A stretch of DNA of 41,877 nucleotides from Deltaproteobacteria bacterium RIFCSPLOWO2_12_FULL_60_19 (GTDB lineage: Bacteria > Desulfobacterota > Binatia > UBA9968): NCBI GenBank assembly GCA_001798595.1, contig MGSS01000136.1, forward strand, positions 1-41,877. The letters are read 5' to 3'. The notes beneath the pieces are model-generated. The model was not told the origin of the DNA. It worked only from the letters and a program-made list of their open reading frames with translations, and did no database searches. Position numbers and translations under genes: made by a program. Of this stretch, positions 1-7,313 are shown one piece after another (the stretch's first letter is position 1; every line of letters starts with the position of its first letter).

Positions 1-47
1 AGGCAGAGCAAGCGCAACGCCGCAGATAGGCCTTTTTCAGCGGCCTG

Positions 48-476
48 CTAGACCGTTTGAGGAACTAACGCGATCTTGAACCGCCGAATTGCTTGAATCG
101 CGACGAAGTCTCGTTCGTTCTGAGTGATGACAGTGGCTCCGATAGAACGGGCGGACAACGCGATCAACACATCGTTCGCCAGGCCACAAGCGCTCGCGGC
201 AGTGTAACTTCGAAGCTCCTGAAGCCGGCGCAACACCTCCCCGGCCTCTTCGTAGATCGAAACTGTGGGCGCAAGAATTCGCCCGGCCTTGGCGAACGCG
301 GACTTCACTTCTTGCACAAGCCTGCGATCTCTGACGGAAAACGCCCCTGCCGACAGCTCCATGAGAACGACCGCGCTAAGATACTTCACGGCCTCGCGTT
401 GAAAAAGGATGTCACCGTGCCGGCCTTCATTCAGCCAATCAATGTAAACGTTCGTGTCGATGACGACCCGCTCCAT
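48..476 (-). CDS. vapC: PIN-domain ribonuclease toxin (VapC type)
   Basis: A 142-residue PIN-domain protein, expected to be a Mg-dependent RNase neutralised by the antitoxin encoded just upstream. The acidic quartet typical of PIN domains is visible: D7 in the VVIDTN strand, E40 in VLMELS, D102 in ANDVLIA and D123 near NERDF. I chose the ATG at 476 because it follows the antitoxin stop codon (480-478) by one base, typical of translationally coupled toxin-antitoxin genes. The open frame extends upstream to 533, but that would overlap the antitoxin by 56 bases and adds an Arg-rich stretch without PIN features. Target RNA cannot be inferred. The family call is firm; toxicity is inferred from the family. 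Confidence 0.88.
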   Translation of the reverse strand: MERVVIDTNVYIDWLNEGRHGDILFQREAVKYLSAVVLMELSAGAFSVRDRRLVQEVKSAFAKAGRILAPTVSIYEEAGEVLRRLQELRSYTAASACGLANDVLIALSARSIGATVITQNERDFVAIQAIRRFKIALVPQTV

Positions 477-477
477 C

Positions 478-675
478 CTAGCGGAAAACCTTTCGGATCC
501 GCGCCTTGCCGCGCGCCTTCCTGAGCGCCGCATCTATCCCAGCTTCGCTGACGACGAGATCGAGGGCCCGCTCCAGGGTTTCCGTCTCGGTTTTGGCGCC
601 CAATATCCGTCGGGCCCGGCTCAGCTTTCCCTGATCCAATTCAACGTGCTTGTGCCGCCAGGATGGACTCGCCAT
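478..675 (-). CDS. vapB: VapB-type antitoxin
   Basis: A 65-residue protein directly upstream of the PIN toxin. The segment from about residue 12 (LDQGKLSRARRILGAKTE) followed by TETLERALDLV has the pattern of VapB antitoxins of the ribbon-helix-helix class, with a short beta strand and two helices for DNA binding. The basic C-terminal tail is the usual toxin-wrapping part. A purine-rich ribosome site (GGAAAGGGGGG) precedes the ATG at 675. It probably binds the inverted repeat upstream and represses its own operon together with the toxin. Confidence 0.82.
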   Translation of the reverse strand: MASPSWRHKHVELDQGKLSRARRILGAKTETETLERALDLVVSEAGIDAALRKARGKARIRKVFR

Positions 676-699
676 GACTACCCCCCTTTCCGGTGATGG

Positions 700-733
700 T
701 GTACATATTATTAAAAATTATGAACATCTGCAA
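700..733 (-). promoter_or_regulatory. Candidate vapBC promoter and operator
   Basis: An AT-rich pocket in otherwise GC-rich DNA just upstream of vapB. Read on the minus strand there is TTGCAG (733-728), 17 bases, then TAATAT (710-705), a plausible sigma-70 pair with a weak -35. An inverted repeat, TGTACATA (700-707) and TATGAACA (719-726), matching in 7 of 8 positions, flanks the -10 box, as expected for an autorepressed toxin-antitoxin operon. The motifs are visible; the promoter function is inferred. Confidence 0.42.
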
Positions 734-818
734 CTCCCGAAGTGCAGGCGTTCAACGTCGTTGGAGTCGAGGAAAGCAGTTCAAGCTACGTCCCGGCGGG
801 AGGGACTGAATACGGTCC

Positions 819-1487
819 TCACTGTTCTTTCATCGAGCGGGCGATCCATTCTTTAGCCTGGCGGCTGAAAAAACGCCCCAACTCCTCTTGGTCAACCTCC
901 TGGCGCATTCTGAGCCCCCCAAGCGGCGGCAGGGGCTCCAGGAACCTTCCTCTCAATATGTGCTCCACCCCTTTGACGCCGAATTTAACCCCTGCATCGC
1001 GAGCCAGTTGTCCGAGATCGAGGCCGGGATATCTTTTCAGGGCGCAGTAAAGATCAATATAATCTTTGGGATCGCGTCGGTCCGTGAGGGCCGCAAGCTT
1101 GTTGGCTAGAATATCTTTGAGGCTGTCGATCTGTACGCCGTCCACCACCGGCCCCCGCTCGAAGCGGGGAAAAGGATACGTAGTGAACTCTACTTTCATA
1201 ATCGCCGACTCGGAAAACCGGAGCAGGAAGATCTTCCGGTCATATTTGCGCTCGTACTCGGGCTGCCGGGTGAGAGGGAGAGATTTAACCAAGCCGAGAA
1301 CTTCTTCGATCTGCACGCTTTCCTCGCTAAAGAAGTCCATATCTTCGGACCAACGGTGATGAAGATAGAAGGCTGATAAGGCAGTCCCGCCGGTAAGATA
1401 AAAACGCTCGGACAACGGAGAGGCGCGGAAATAGGCCAGAAGCCTCTTCTGGTCGTCCGTGAGTATCGGATTGTCGGAGATCGCCAT
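819..1487 (-). CDS. AbiEii-like nucleotidyltransferase (candidate toxin)
   Basis: A 222-residue protein of the AbiEii/MNT nucleotidyltransferase group. The signature is visible: GGTAL at about residues 33-37, then the metal-binding pair in SEDMDFF (D49, D51), and conserved KLAALTDR and KDYIDLY segments further on. Relatives act as type IV or related toxins that transfer nucleotides to RNA or protein, or serve in abortive phage infection. The ATG at 1487 overlaps the TGA of the preceding gene by one base (TGATG), which I prefer over an in-frame ATG at 1505. It forms a two-gene unit with 1487-1702. Whether it is toxic is not shown by sequence. Confidence 0.8.
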   Translation of the reverse strand: MAISDNPILTDDQKRLLAYFRASPLSERFYLTGGTALSAFYLHHRWSEDMDFFSEESVQIEEVLGLVKSLPLTRQPEYERKYDRKIFLLRFSESAIMKVEFTTYPFPRFERGPVVDGVQIDSLKDILANKLAALTDRRDPKDYIDLYCALKRYPGLDLGQLARDAGVKFGVKGVEHILRGRFLEPLPPLGGLRMRQEVDQEELGRFFSRQAKEWIARSMKEQ

Positions 1488-1702
1488 CAGGTTTCGACCT
1501 CCCATACATGGTGATATTCTTCGATCAGAGATCTGGTGGCCCCGTCCAGCTTGAGTTCATCCCTGTGGACATAGAGCTGGGCAACCGTTTCACGATCGCT
1601 GCCGTAAAGCGGGAAAAAGTCGGCGATACGCTGCAGCCGCCACAATATATCTTCCGGCGGTTCGGCGTAATCCCACAGAATCTCCTTAGGAACGGGTATC
1701 AT
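1487..1702 (-). CDS. Small partner of the AbiEii-like protein
   Basis: A 71-residue acidic, Trp-rich protein without a recognised DNA-binding motif (ILWDYAEPP and LQRIADFFPLYG near the start). Its stop codon shares a base with the start codon of the downstream AbiEii-like gene, so the two are almost certainly co-translated. By position it could be the antitoxin, but it does not resemble the winged-helix AbiEi antitoxin of the classical AbiE system. Function otherwise unknown. Confidence 0.6.
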   Translation of the reverse strand: MIPVPKEILWDYAEPPEDILWRLQRIADFFPLYGSDRETVAQLYVHRDELKLDGATRSLIEEYHHVWEVET

Positions 1703-1834
1703 GGCGTCTCCTCTGTGAGACTACCATACTCGCCGTATGTCGGCGACCGCGTAAAGCGGCGAGGCCGCCACGCGGCTTTTCGCCGCGACGGGATCTCTTG
1801 CGCGAGAGCGATTGGTCCGAGGTAAACAGTAGTC

Positions 1835-2899
1835 CTACAGCACGCTCTTCCCGCCGAAGCGGCTCTGCCACTGCGGAATGACTTCCTTGTTGTAGACGTT
1901 GTCCGGCGCTTCGCCGCGCAGCGCGGAGATCACGGATTTCGTCGCCCAGGCGACGCCCGGCTTAAGCCCGCTGCCGACGTTGGACGAGACCATGTGCGGC
2001 GAGAGCAGGACTTTGTCGCCCATCTTGCGCAGCGGGCTGTCGGCCGCCAGCGGCTCGTTCTCGAAGACGTCGAGCGCCGCGCCGGCGATTTTGTTCTTTT
2101 GCAGCGCGTCGATCAGCGCCGCTTCGTTGACGCAGAAACCTCGCGACGTATTGATCAGAATCGCCGTCGGCTTCATCGTCGCGAGCTCGGCCGCGCCGAT
2201 CATGTGTTTTGTCTCTTTGGTCAGCACGACGTGCAGCGTGACGACGTCTGATTCACGGAGTAGCGTGGGGAGATCTACGCGCTTGACGCCGAACTCCTCG
2301 AATTTCGAATCGAGCACGTAGGGATCGGAGCAAATGATCTTCATCCCCCACGGCCGCATCAGCTTGGCGATGCGGCTGCCGATCCGCCCCAGGCCGACGA
2401 TGCCGAGCGTGATTCCGGGATAGCCGTCCGGCCGGGAGCCGAAGTAAGTTCCCTGAAGGTTCATGTCGCGCCATTCGCCGGTCTCTTTGAGCCGGCGGTC
2501 GCGCTCGCGGACTTTCTTGAGCAGCGTGAGCATCGCCGTGATCGTCCCTTCGGCCACGCCGCCCCAGTTGGATTCCGTCGGCGCATGCGTCACGAGGATT
2601 CCCAGCTCCGTCGCCGCATCGACGTCGACGTCGTCCACGCCGATCGTGTATTTAGCCACGATGCGGATGTTCTTGGAGGCCTGCATGATCTTCTGCGTGA
2701 TCGGCGTGCTGCGGATCGAAGTCCCGACGAGAGCGTCGCACCCCTCGGCCATCCTGGCCATCTCCGCCTCGCTGTCTCCCTGAGGCGTGTCCCAGTTGGC
2801 CTTCCCCTGAAGCAGCTCGCACCCGGCGCCCTGAAGTATCTTATCGCTCTCCCCCGTCGGATCCGCCGGCGCAAAAACAAAAACTTTAGCCTTTGCCAT
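1835..2899 (-). CDS. D-2-hydroxyacid dehydrogenase (NAD-dependent)
   Basis: A 354-residue member of the D-isomer-specific 2-hydroxyacid dehydrogenase family (SerA/glyoxylate reductase/CtBP group), which interconverts 2-oxoacids and D-2-hydroxyacids with NAD(P)H. The Rossmann motif GLGRIG is at 169-174, followed by an aspartate (D192, SDPYV) that suggests preference for NAD. The catalytic triad is intact: R253 in NTSRG, E282 in DVFENEP, H302 in LLSPHM. A good ribosome site (GGGGAGGAG) precedes the ATG. There is no C-terminal ACT domain, so it is not a typical feedback-regulated phosphoglycerate dehydrogenase. Substrate not predictable. Confidence 0.9.
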   Translation of the reverse strand: MAKAKVFVFAPADPTGESDKILQGAGCELLQGKANWDTPQGDSEAEMARMAEGCDALVGTSIRSTPITQKIMQASKNIRIVAKYTIGVDDVDVDAATELGILVTHAPTESNWGGVAEGTITAMLTLLKKVRERDRRLKETGEWRDMNLQGTYFGSRPDGYPGITLGIVGLGRIGSRIAKLMRPWGMKIICSDPYVLDSKFEEFGVKRVDLPTLLRESDVVTLHVVLTKETKHMIGAAELATMKPTAILINTSRGFCVNEAALIDALQKNKIAGAALDVFENEPLAADSPLRKMGDKVLLSPHMVSSNVGSGLKPGVAWATKSVISALRGEAPDNVYNKEVIPQWQSRFGGKSVL

Positions 2900-2981
2900 T
2901 TCTCCTCCCCATGACGAGCTGGCGTCTAATTTTAGCCTATTAATTTACAAGGCGGCATCATTCCAAGTCAATAGGCGAGGG

Positions 2982-3042
2982 ATTGGAGTGTTGGAGTGTG
3001 GAGTACTGGGTTTCGAACGCATTACTCCATCACTCCAGTACG
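2982..3042. repeat. Iterated-word hairpin element
   Basis: The spacer contains GGAGTG/GGAGTA words starting at 2985, 2993 and 3000, then a loop, then the complementary ACTCC words at 3024 and 3032. The arms form an imperfect hairpin of about 15 pairs. It lies between two minus-strand genes, directly after the end of the MFS gene, so it could also act in transcript termination or 3'-end stability. Confidence 0.6.
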
Positions 3043-3046
3043 CCTC

Positions 3047-4300
3047 CTACGAGCGGTACTTCCAGAGCTGTGGAATTGCCCGCGTAATGCCGAGAATTAT
3101 CAACAGACAGAGCAGGCTTCCCAACACCAGCGCGTTGGGCGCGCCCATGAATTCGGCGGCGATGCCGGCGAGCAGCGCGCCCAGGGCATTGGTCGTCTGC
3201 GCGAAGACGGTGATGAGACTTGCCGCGCGGCCGCGCATCGTGTCCGGCGCCAAAAGCTGGACCACGGTTCGACGAATCGCCACGCTGATCGAGTCCGTAA
3301 AACCCAGAATCGCCACCGCAACCACCGCCATCCAGAACCATTTTGCGACGCCCAAGAGCGCCAGACTCCCCGCAAAGAAGACCGCGGCGATGACCGCCGC
3401 CGGTCCTTTACGCCTGATGTCGCCGGCGATGAGCAGCGAAGTGGAGCCGGCCAGAGAGCCGATCGCCGGCGCGGCGTACAAGATGCCTAAACCCGTCGCG
3501 CCCATCTGAAAAACGCTGCCGGCGAATATCGGGAGAATCGGACGATAGAAGCCGACCAACGTCACGCCGAAGTCGAGCAGAAAGAGCGATAGAATAATCC
3601 GCTGGAGCCAGATGAACTCCAACCCTTCGATCATGCTTTTGAGACTCACGCGCCGCAGCTCTCCTTCCACCCGGCCGGAGCTTCTGAGCGCCAGAACGGC
3701 CAGGACGGCGGGGGCGAGCGACCCCGCGCTGAAAAAATAGGCCGGCGGCAGACCGAAATAGTCGATCATGACGCCGGCGATCGCCGGCCCCACGAGAAAG
3801 CTGCTTTGCAAGACCATGGAGTTGAGCGTCACGGCGTTCATCAAATGAGATCGCGGAACGAGACCGGGAACGATCGCAAAGCGCGCAGGCCAGCTGAAAA
3901 CGTCGACCAACGAGGAAAGCACACTTAACAGGTAAATGTGCCAGACCTGAATCGCGCCCGTGACGGTGAGAAACGCCAGGCTCAGCGTCGGAATGAGGTG
4001 CAACGAGTAGGTGACGGCCAGCAGTTTCTTTCGATTAAAAGCATCAGCCACGACTCCGGCGAAAAGTCCGAAGAGAACGTGGGGAAGCGCCTGGAAGAAG
4101 CCGGTCAGCCCCAGCTGAAACGACGAGCCGGAGATTTCATAGACCTGGTAGAGGCTGGCGACGTTTCGGATCTGCGAGGCGATGGCCGCGAGAACACTGG
4201 CGCCCCAGACCAACCGGTAATCTCGGATGAGCAGCGACGACCAAGGCCGGATCGGCTTCTCGCTTGCATCTTCGCGCTCCATGTCAATCGAGTCACCCAC
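3047..4300 (-). CDS. MFS exporter, EntS-like (MFS_3)
   Basis: A 417-residue major facilitator protein with about 12 hydrophobic segments, resembling the enterobactin exporter EntS/MFS_3 group. The N-terminus starts with the characteristic cytosolic lead RDYRLVWGASV, and the loop GVVADAFNRKKLL between helices 2 and 3 corresponds to the MFS motif A. Such proteins use the proton gradient to export small molecules such as siderophores or drugs. It is clearly related to the exporter at 21150-22367 (shared QVYEISGS/QIYEITGS and IVPGLVPRSHL/MIPNLVPREHL segments). No biosynthetic cluster is adjacent, so the substrate is unknown. Confidence 0.88.
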   Translation of the reverse strand: MGDSIDMEREDASEKPIRPWSSLLIRDYRLVWGASVLAAIASQIRNVASLYQVYEISGSSFQLGLTGFFQALPHVLFGLFAGVVADAFNRKKLLAVTYSLHLIPTLSLAFLTVTGAIQVWHIYLLSVLSSLVDVFSWPARFAIVPGLVPRSHLMNAVTLNSMVLQSSFLVGPAIAGVMIDYFGLPPAYFFSAGSLAPAVLAVLALRSSGRVEGELRRVSLKSMIEGLEFIWLQRIILSLFLLDFGVTLVGFYRPILPIFAGSVFQMGATGLGILYAAPAIGSLAGSTSLLIAGDIRRKGPAAVIAAVFFAGSLALLGVAKWFWMAVVAVAILGFTDSISVAIRRTVVQLLAPDTMRGRAASLITVFAQTTNALGALLAGIAAEFMGAPNALVLGSLLCLLIILGITRAIPQLWKYRS

Positions 4301-4378
4301 TTACATCGCCAAGCCGCGCCTACATCGTGGATCAAGTTATGGAAGGAAGGATTGCGAGTCAAGGGCGGCCGAAAAAAC

Positions 4379-4430
4379 CGTGCTCGTGATCGTGGCTCGT
4401 GCTCGCCCGGAGGGGACGATCACGAACACG
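4379..4430. repeat. Iterated-hexamer hairpin element
   Basis: CGTGCT and CGTGAT words iterate with a six-base period from 4379. The arm at 4379-4392 pairs with CGATCACGAACACG at 4417-4430 in 13 of 14 positions around a 24-base loop. It sits in the 232-base region between the divergent MFS and TAXI genes, which must also hold both promoters; I see no convincing promoter boxes there. Confidence 0.6.
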
Positions 4431-4532
4431 CGGCTTCCAAGGACCGCTTCGAAGTGACACGAACACGGTCCTACTGGTTGACATGGAACGTCTTTCACAT
4501 TACCTGTATCTCTTCCGGTGGAGACAATCCGA

Positions 4533-5525
4533 ATGGCCTACGACGATCGCAGCGTAAAACCGATGAGCGCAAGCCTGATGCGGGCGAGAATCGCCGCGCG
4601 GCTGTTCGCCGGGCTTTATGAAAATGTCCCGACGCTCCTGACCAGCGCGGTGCGCCTCGCGGTGGAGCTGCCCGGCGGGTCGCCGCACTCCGGCCCGCCC
4701 TACCCTTTTACTTTCGCCGTCAGCCCCGCATGGTGCAGCGGCCTCAAAGGCGCGCGCCTGGTCGGCTCCGGCAAGCTCGACGTTGTTTGGATCAATCCCT
4801 CGGTCATCACCACAATGGCCTACCATGGGAAAGGCCCGTTCCGCCGCTCCTATCCTTTGAGAGCCTTGGCCGTTTTTCCCTCTTGGGATCGCCTCGTCAT
4901 CGCCGTCTCGCCGAAGCTGGGCATACGATCGATGGAAGAACTCAAAGAAAAGCGCCCGGCGATGCGCGTGTCGGTCGCAAAAAACGATTGCGTTGACTTT
5001 GCGATCGCGACGCTGCTCAAGGCGCACGGGCTCAAGCTAAGCTCCTTTGTCGAATGGGGCGGCACGGTGGAGCCGGTGGAACGGCCCAGCAATCCGCGCC
5101 GCCGCGACGGAATTATTGCCGGCGAGATGGACATGGTAATCGACGAAGGGCTGGATTCGTGGGGACAGTTGGGGCTGGATCATGGCATGATCTTTCTGCC
5201 CTTCTCGGAGAAAGCGCTGAAAAAACTCGAACGCTATGGCTTCACGCGCGCTCCGCTCGCCGGCGGAAGGTTAAAGGGCGACATCCCGCCACCGACTCAA
5301 GTCATCGATTACAGCGGCTGGCCGATTGTCACGCGCGAGGATTTTCCTGAAGAGCTAGCCTACCAATTTGTCGCGGTATTGGATCAATTGCGGGAGCGAT
5401 TTCCCTACGACTCGGCGGAGATTCCACCCATGTCTTCGTTCTGCCGGACCACCGACCAGGGGCCGCTGGATATTCCGCTCCATCCCGGCGCGGAGCGGTA
5501 CTACAGAGAACGGGGCTATCTGTAG
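4533..5525 (+). CDS. TAXI-family solute-binding-like protein
   Basis: A 330-residue periplasmic-binding-fold protein of the TAXI (TRAP-associated, NMT1-like) group. Segments such as GSGKLDVVWINPS, IRSMEELKEKRPAMRVSV and GIIAGEMDMVIDEG follow the usual two-lobe order. The ATG at 4533 has GGTGGAGA eight bases upstream; a GTG at 4518 overlaps that ribosome site and is less likely. No signal peptide or lipobox is visible, and no TRAP membrane subunit lies in the window. It may therefore be a cytoplasmic binding or sensing protein, or a stand-alone binder with unconventional export. It precedes the AtzG-like/amidase genes on the same strand, separated by a repeat element. Confidence 0.75.
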   Translation: MAYDDRSVKPMSASLMRARIAARLFAGLYENVPTLLTSAVRLAVELPGGSPHSGPPYPFTFAVSPAWCSGLKGARLVGSGKLDVVWINPSVITTMAYHGKGPFRRSYPLRALAVFPSWDRLVIAVSPKLGIRSMEELKEKRPAMRVSVAKNDCVDFAIATLLKAHGLKLSSFVEWGGTVEPVERPSNPRRRDGIIAGEMDMVIDEGLDSWGQLGLDHGMIFLPFSEKALKKLERYGFTRAPLAGGRLKGDIPPPTQVIDYSGWPIVTREDFPEELAYQFVAVLDQLRERFPYDSAEIPPMSSFCRTTDQGPLDIPLHPGAERYYRERGYL

Positions 5526-5550
5526 CGAAGTGCTGAAAAACGTCTGTTCG

Positions 5551-5632
5551 CCCTTCGACATGCTCAGGACGAACGGGGAAAATGACAAACACGTTGACAA
5601 ATTTCCGTTCATGCTGAGCCCGTCGAAGCATG
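5551..5632. repeat. Inverted repeat of the TTCGAC-GCTCAG type
   Basis: The left arm (TTCGACATGCTCAGGACGAA and on, from 5554) and the right arm (5604-5626, GTTCATGCTGAGCCCGTCGAA) are imperfect reverse complements separated by about 30 bases. This hairpin word family is widespread between genes in many proteobacterial genomes. It lies between the TAXI gene and the AtzG-like gene. Confidence 0.7.
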
Positions 5633-5677
5633 AGAAAAGGATCTGTCAGCAACCGGCTGAAGAGGAAGAAGGCAAAA

Positions 5678-5869
5678 ATGGACAAGCTGACCGAGCAGAC
5701 GTTGAAGGCACTGTTGGCTCAGGCGGGCCTCGAGCCGAAGGAAGGCGACCTGGAGCGCTTCGGAGATCTCCTCGACCACTACGTCGCGAGTCTCAAGGAG
5801 CTTCAATCCGTCAAGCTTGACGACGAGGAGATCGCGCCTACTTTTCATCCCGAACGGACGGCAAAGTAA
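5678..5869 (+). CDS. AtzG/GatC-like small amidase subunit
   Basis: A 63-residue protein ending 11 bases before the amidase start. Its two-helix pattern (LTEQTLKALLAQAGLEP, then LERFGDLLDHYVASLKEL) and C-terminal tail APTFHPE resemble AtzG and other DUF4089/GatC-like subunits, which wrap around an amidase-signature enzyme and stabilise it, as in the cyanuric-acid pathway complex AtzE-AtzG. I start at the ATG at 5678 because it has a purine-rich AGGAAGAAGG upstream; the frame opens at 5630 inside repeat-derived sequence. The role as amidase partner is inferred from size, tail and position. Confidence 0.62.
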   Translation: MDKLTEQTLKALLAQAGLEPKEGDLERFGDLLDHYVASLKELQSVKLDDEEIAPTFHPERTAK

Positions 5870-5880
5870 GGAGTTCCGCC

Positions 5881-7266
5881 ATGCCTGCTCAAGAGAAGCC
5901 GCTGTACTATCTGACGATTCACGAGGCGCAGAAACTGATCCGCGCCCGCGAGCTTTCGCCGCTCGAGTTGACCCGCGCCGTTCTCAGACGCATCGAAGCC
6001 GTCAACGGGCAGCTGCACGCCTACTTGAAGCTCATGGCGGAAAGCGCCCTGGCCGAGGCGCGCGCCGCCGAGGCGGAGATTCTTCAAGGCCGATACCGCG
6101 GGTCGCTTCACGGCATTCCCGTCGCTGTCAAAGATCAGTTGGACGTGCAAGGCGCGCCCGCGCTCATCCGTGGGGATAAAGTTAAAGTCTCTCAGGATGC
6201 GACTGCCGTCGAAAAATTACGCAAGGCCGGCGCCGTCATCCTCGGCAAGCTCGCGATGAGCAGCCTGCCGATCGACATACCGCCTCCGCGCAATCCGTGG
6301 AACACCGGGCGTATCACCGGCGGCTCCAGCACCGGTGCCGGCGCGGCGGTCGCAGCCGGCCTTTGTCTCGGCGCGCTGGGCGAGGATACCGCCGGCTCGA
6401 TCCGCAACCCGGCTTCGCTCTGCGGCATCGTCGGGTTGAAGGCGACCTATGGCCGCGTCAGCCGCTCTGGCCTCGCGCCGCTCAGCTGGTCGCTCGACCA
6501 CTGCGGCCCGATGACCTGGGTCGTCGAAGACGCGGCTCACATGCTCCAGGCCGTTGCCGGTTACGACCCGAAAGATCCCACCTCGATCGACGCTCCGGTA
6601 CCCGACTACGCAGCGGCGCTCAAACCGGATATCAAAGGCATGGTCGTCGGCGTCCCGCGCGACTACATAGAGGAATGCCGCGTCCGCACCGATCCGGAAG
6701 TGCTAACCCTGGTGGACCGAGCGATACGCGAGCTGGAAACTCTGGGCGCGCGCGTCGAAGAGGTGAAACTCCCGACGATGAAGCTCGCCACGGTCGCGAA
6801 CGCCATGATCTATTACAACGAGCACTTTGCGGCGCACCGAAACGAAGCGAAGACAAACATAAAAAACGCCGCAACCTCGGCGCGGGCGAGGGTCTATCTC
6901 GGCCTGCTCACGAGCGCCGCCGACTACATTCAAGCGCAGCGGATCCGCGCGCGCGTCAAGAATGAATTCGCCGAAGTTTTCCGCAAAGTGAACCTGCTCG
7001 CCCTGCCCTGCCAGTTAAAGCCCGCGCCGACTTTTGAAGAGACCGGCCCGCTCGATACCTTTTACAAACATCTCGCTGCGGAGTATCAAGGGCCGTTCAA
7101 TCTCGCCGGGCTGCCGGCGATTTCCATCCCGTGCGGATTTTCGCGGGACAAACTACCTGTGGCTCTGCAACTCGCGGGCAAGCCGTTCGATGAGCAGACC
7201 GTTCTGCGCGCGGCCTACACTTACCAGCAACACGCGAAGTGGTACGAGCAACGGCCGCCGATCTGA
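5881..7266 (+). CDS. Amidase-signature family hydrolase
   Basis: A 461-residue amidase-signature enzyme. The Ser-cisSer-Lys triad is complete: K84 in IPVAVKDQ, S149 in ITGGSSTGAG, and nucleophile S173 in DTAGSIRNPAS. It should hydrolyse a C-N amide bond. The preceding small gene encodes a GatC/AtzG-like protein, so this may be a two-subunit enzyme of the AtzE type rather than a tRNA amidotransferase; no GatB is present. A 2-hydroxyacid oxidase follows after 47 bases, so the product might be a hydroxyacid, but that is speculation. Substrate is unknown. Confidence 0.9.
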   Translation: MPAQEKPLYYLTIHEAQKLIRARELSPLELTRAVLRRIEAVNGQLHAYLKLMAESALAEARAAEAEILQGRYRGSLHGIPVAVKDQLDVQGAPALIRGDKVKVSQDATAVEKLRKAGAVILGKLAMSSLPIDIPPPRNPWNTGRITGGSSTGAGAAVAAGLCLGALGEDTAGSIRNPASLCGIVGLKATYGRVSRSGLAPLSWSLDHCGPMTWVVEDAAHMLQAVAGYDPKDPTSIDAPVPDYAAALKPDIKGMVVGVPRDYIEECRVRTDPEVLTLVDRAIRELETLGARVEEVKLPTMKLATVANAMIYYNEHFAAHRNEAKTNIKNAATSARARVYLGLLTSAADYIQAQRIRARVKNEFAEVFRKVNLLALPCQLKPAPTFEETGPLDTFYKHLAAEYQGPFNLAGLPAISIPCGFSRDKLPVALQLAGKPFDEQTVLRAAYTYQQHAKWYEQRPPI

Positions 7267-7313
7267 AAGAATCAATCATCGCCTGCCGCTGACAAAACGT
7301 AAAGGAGATTTCC

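Noticed and set aside
1771-1787. A 6-bp stem, 5-base loop hairpin (CGCGGC/GCCGCG) after the hydroxyacid dehydrogenase gene as a terminator.
   Set aside because: No T tract follows on the relevant strand; the stem is short for GC-rich DNA and may be chance.
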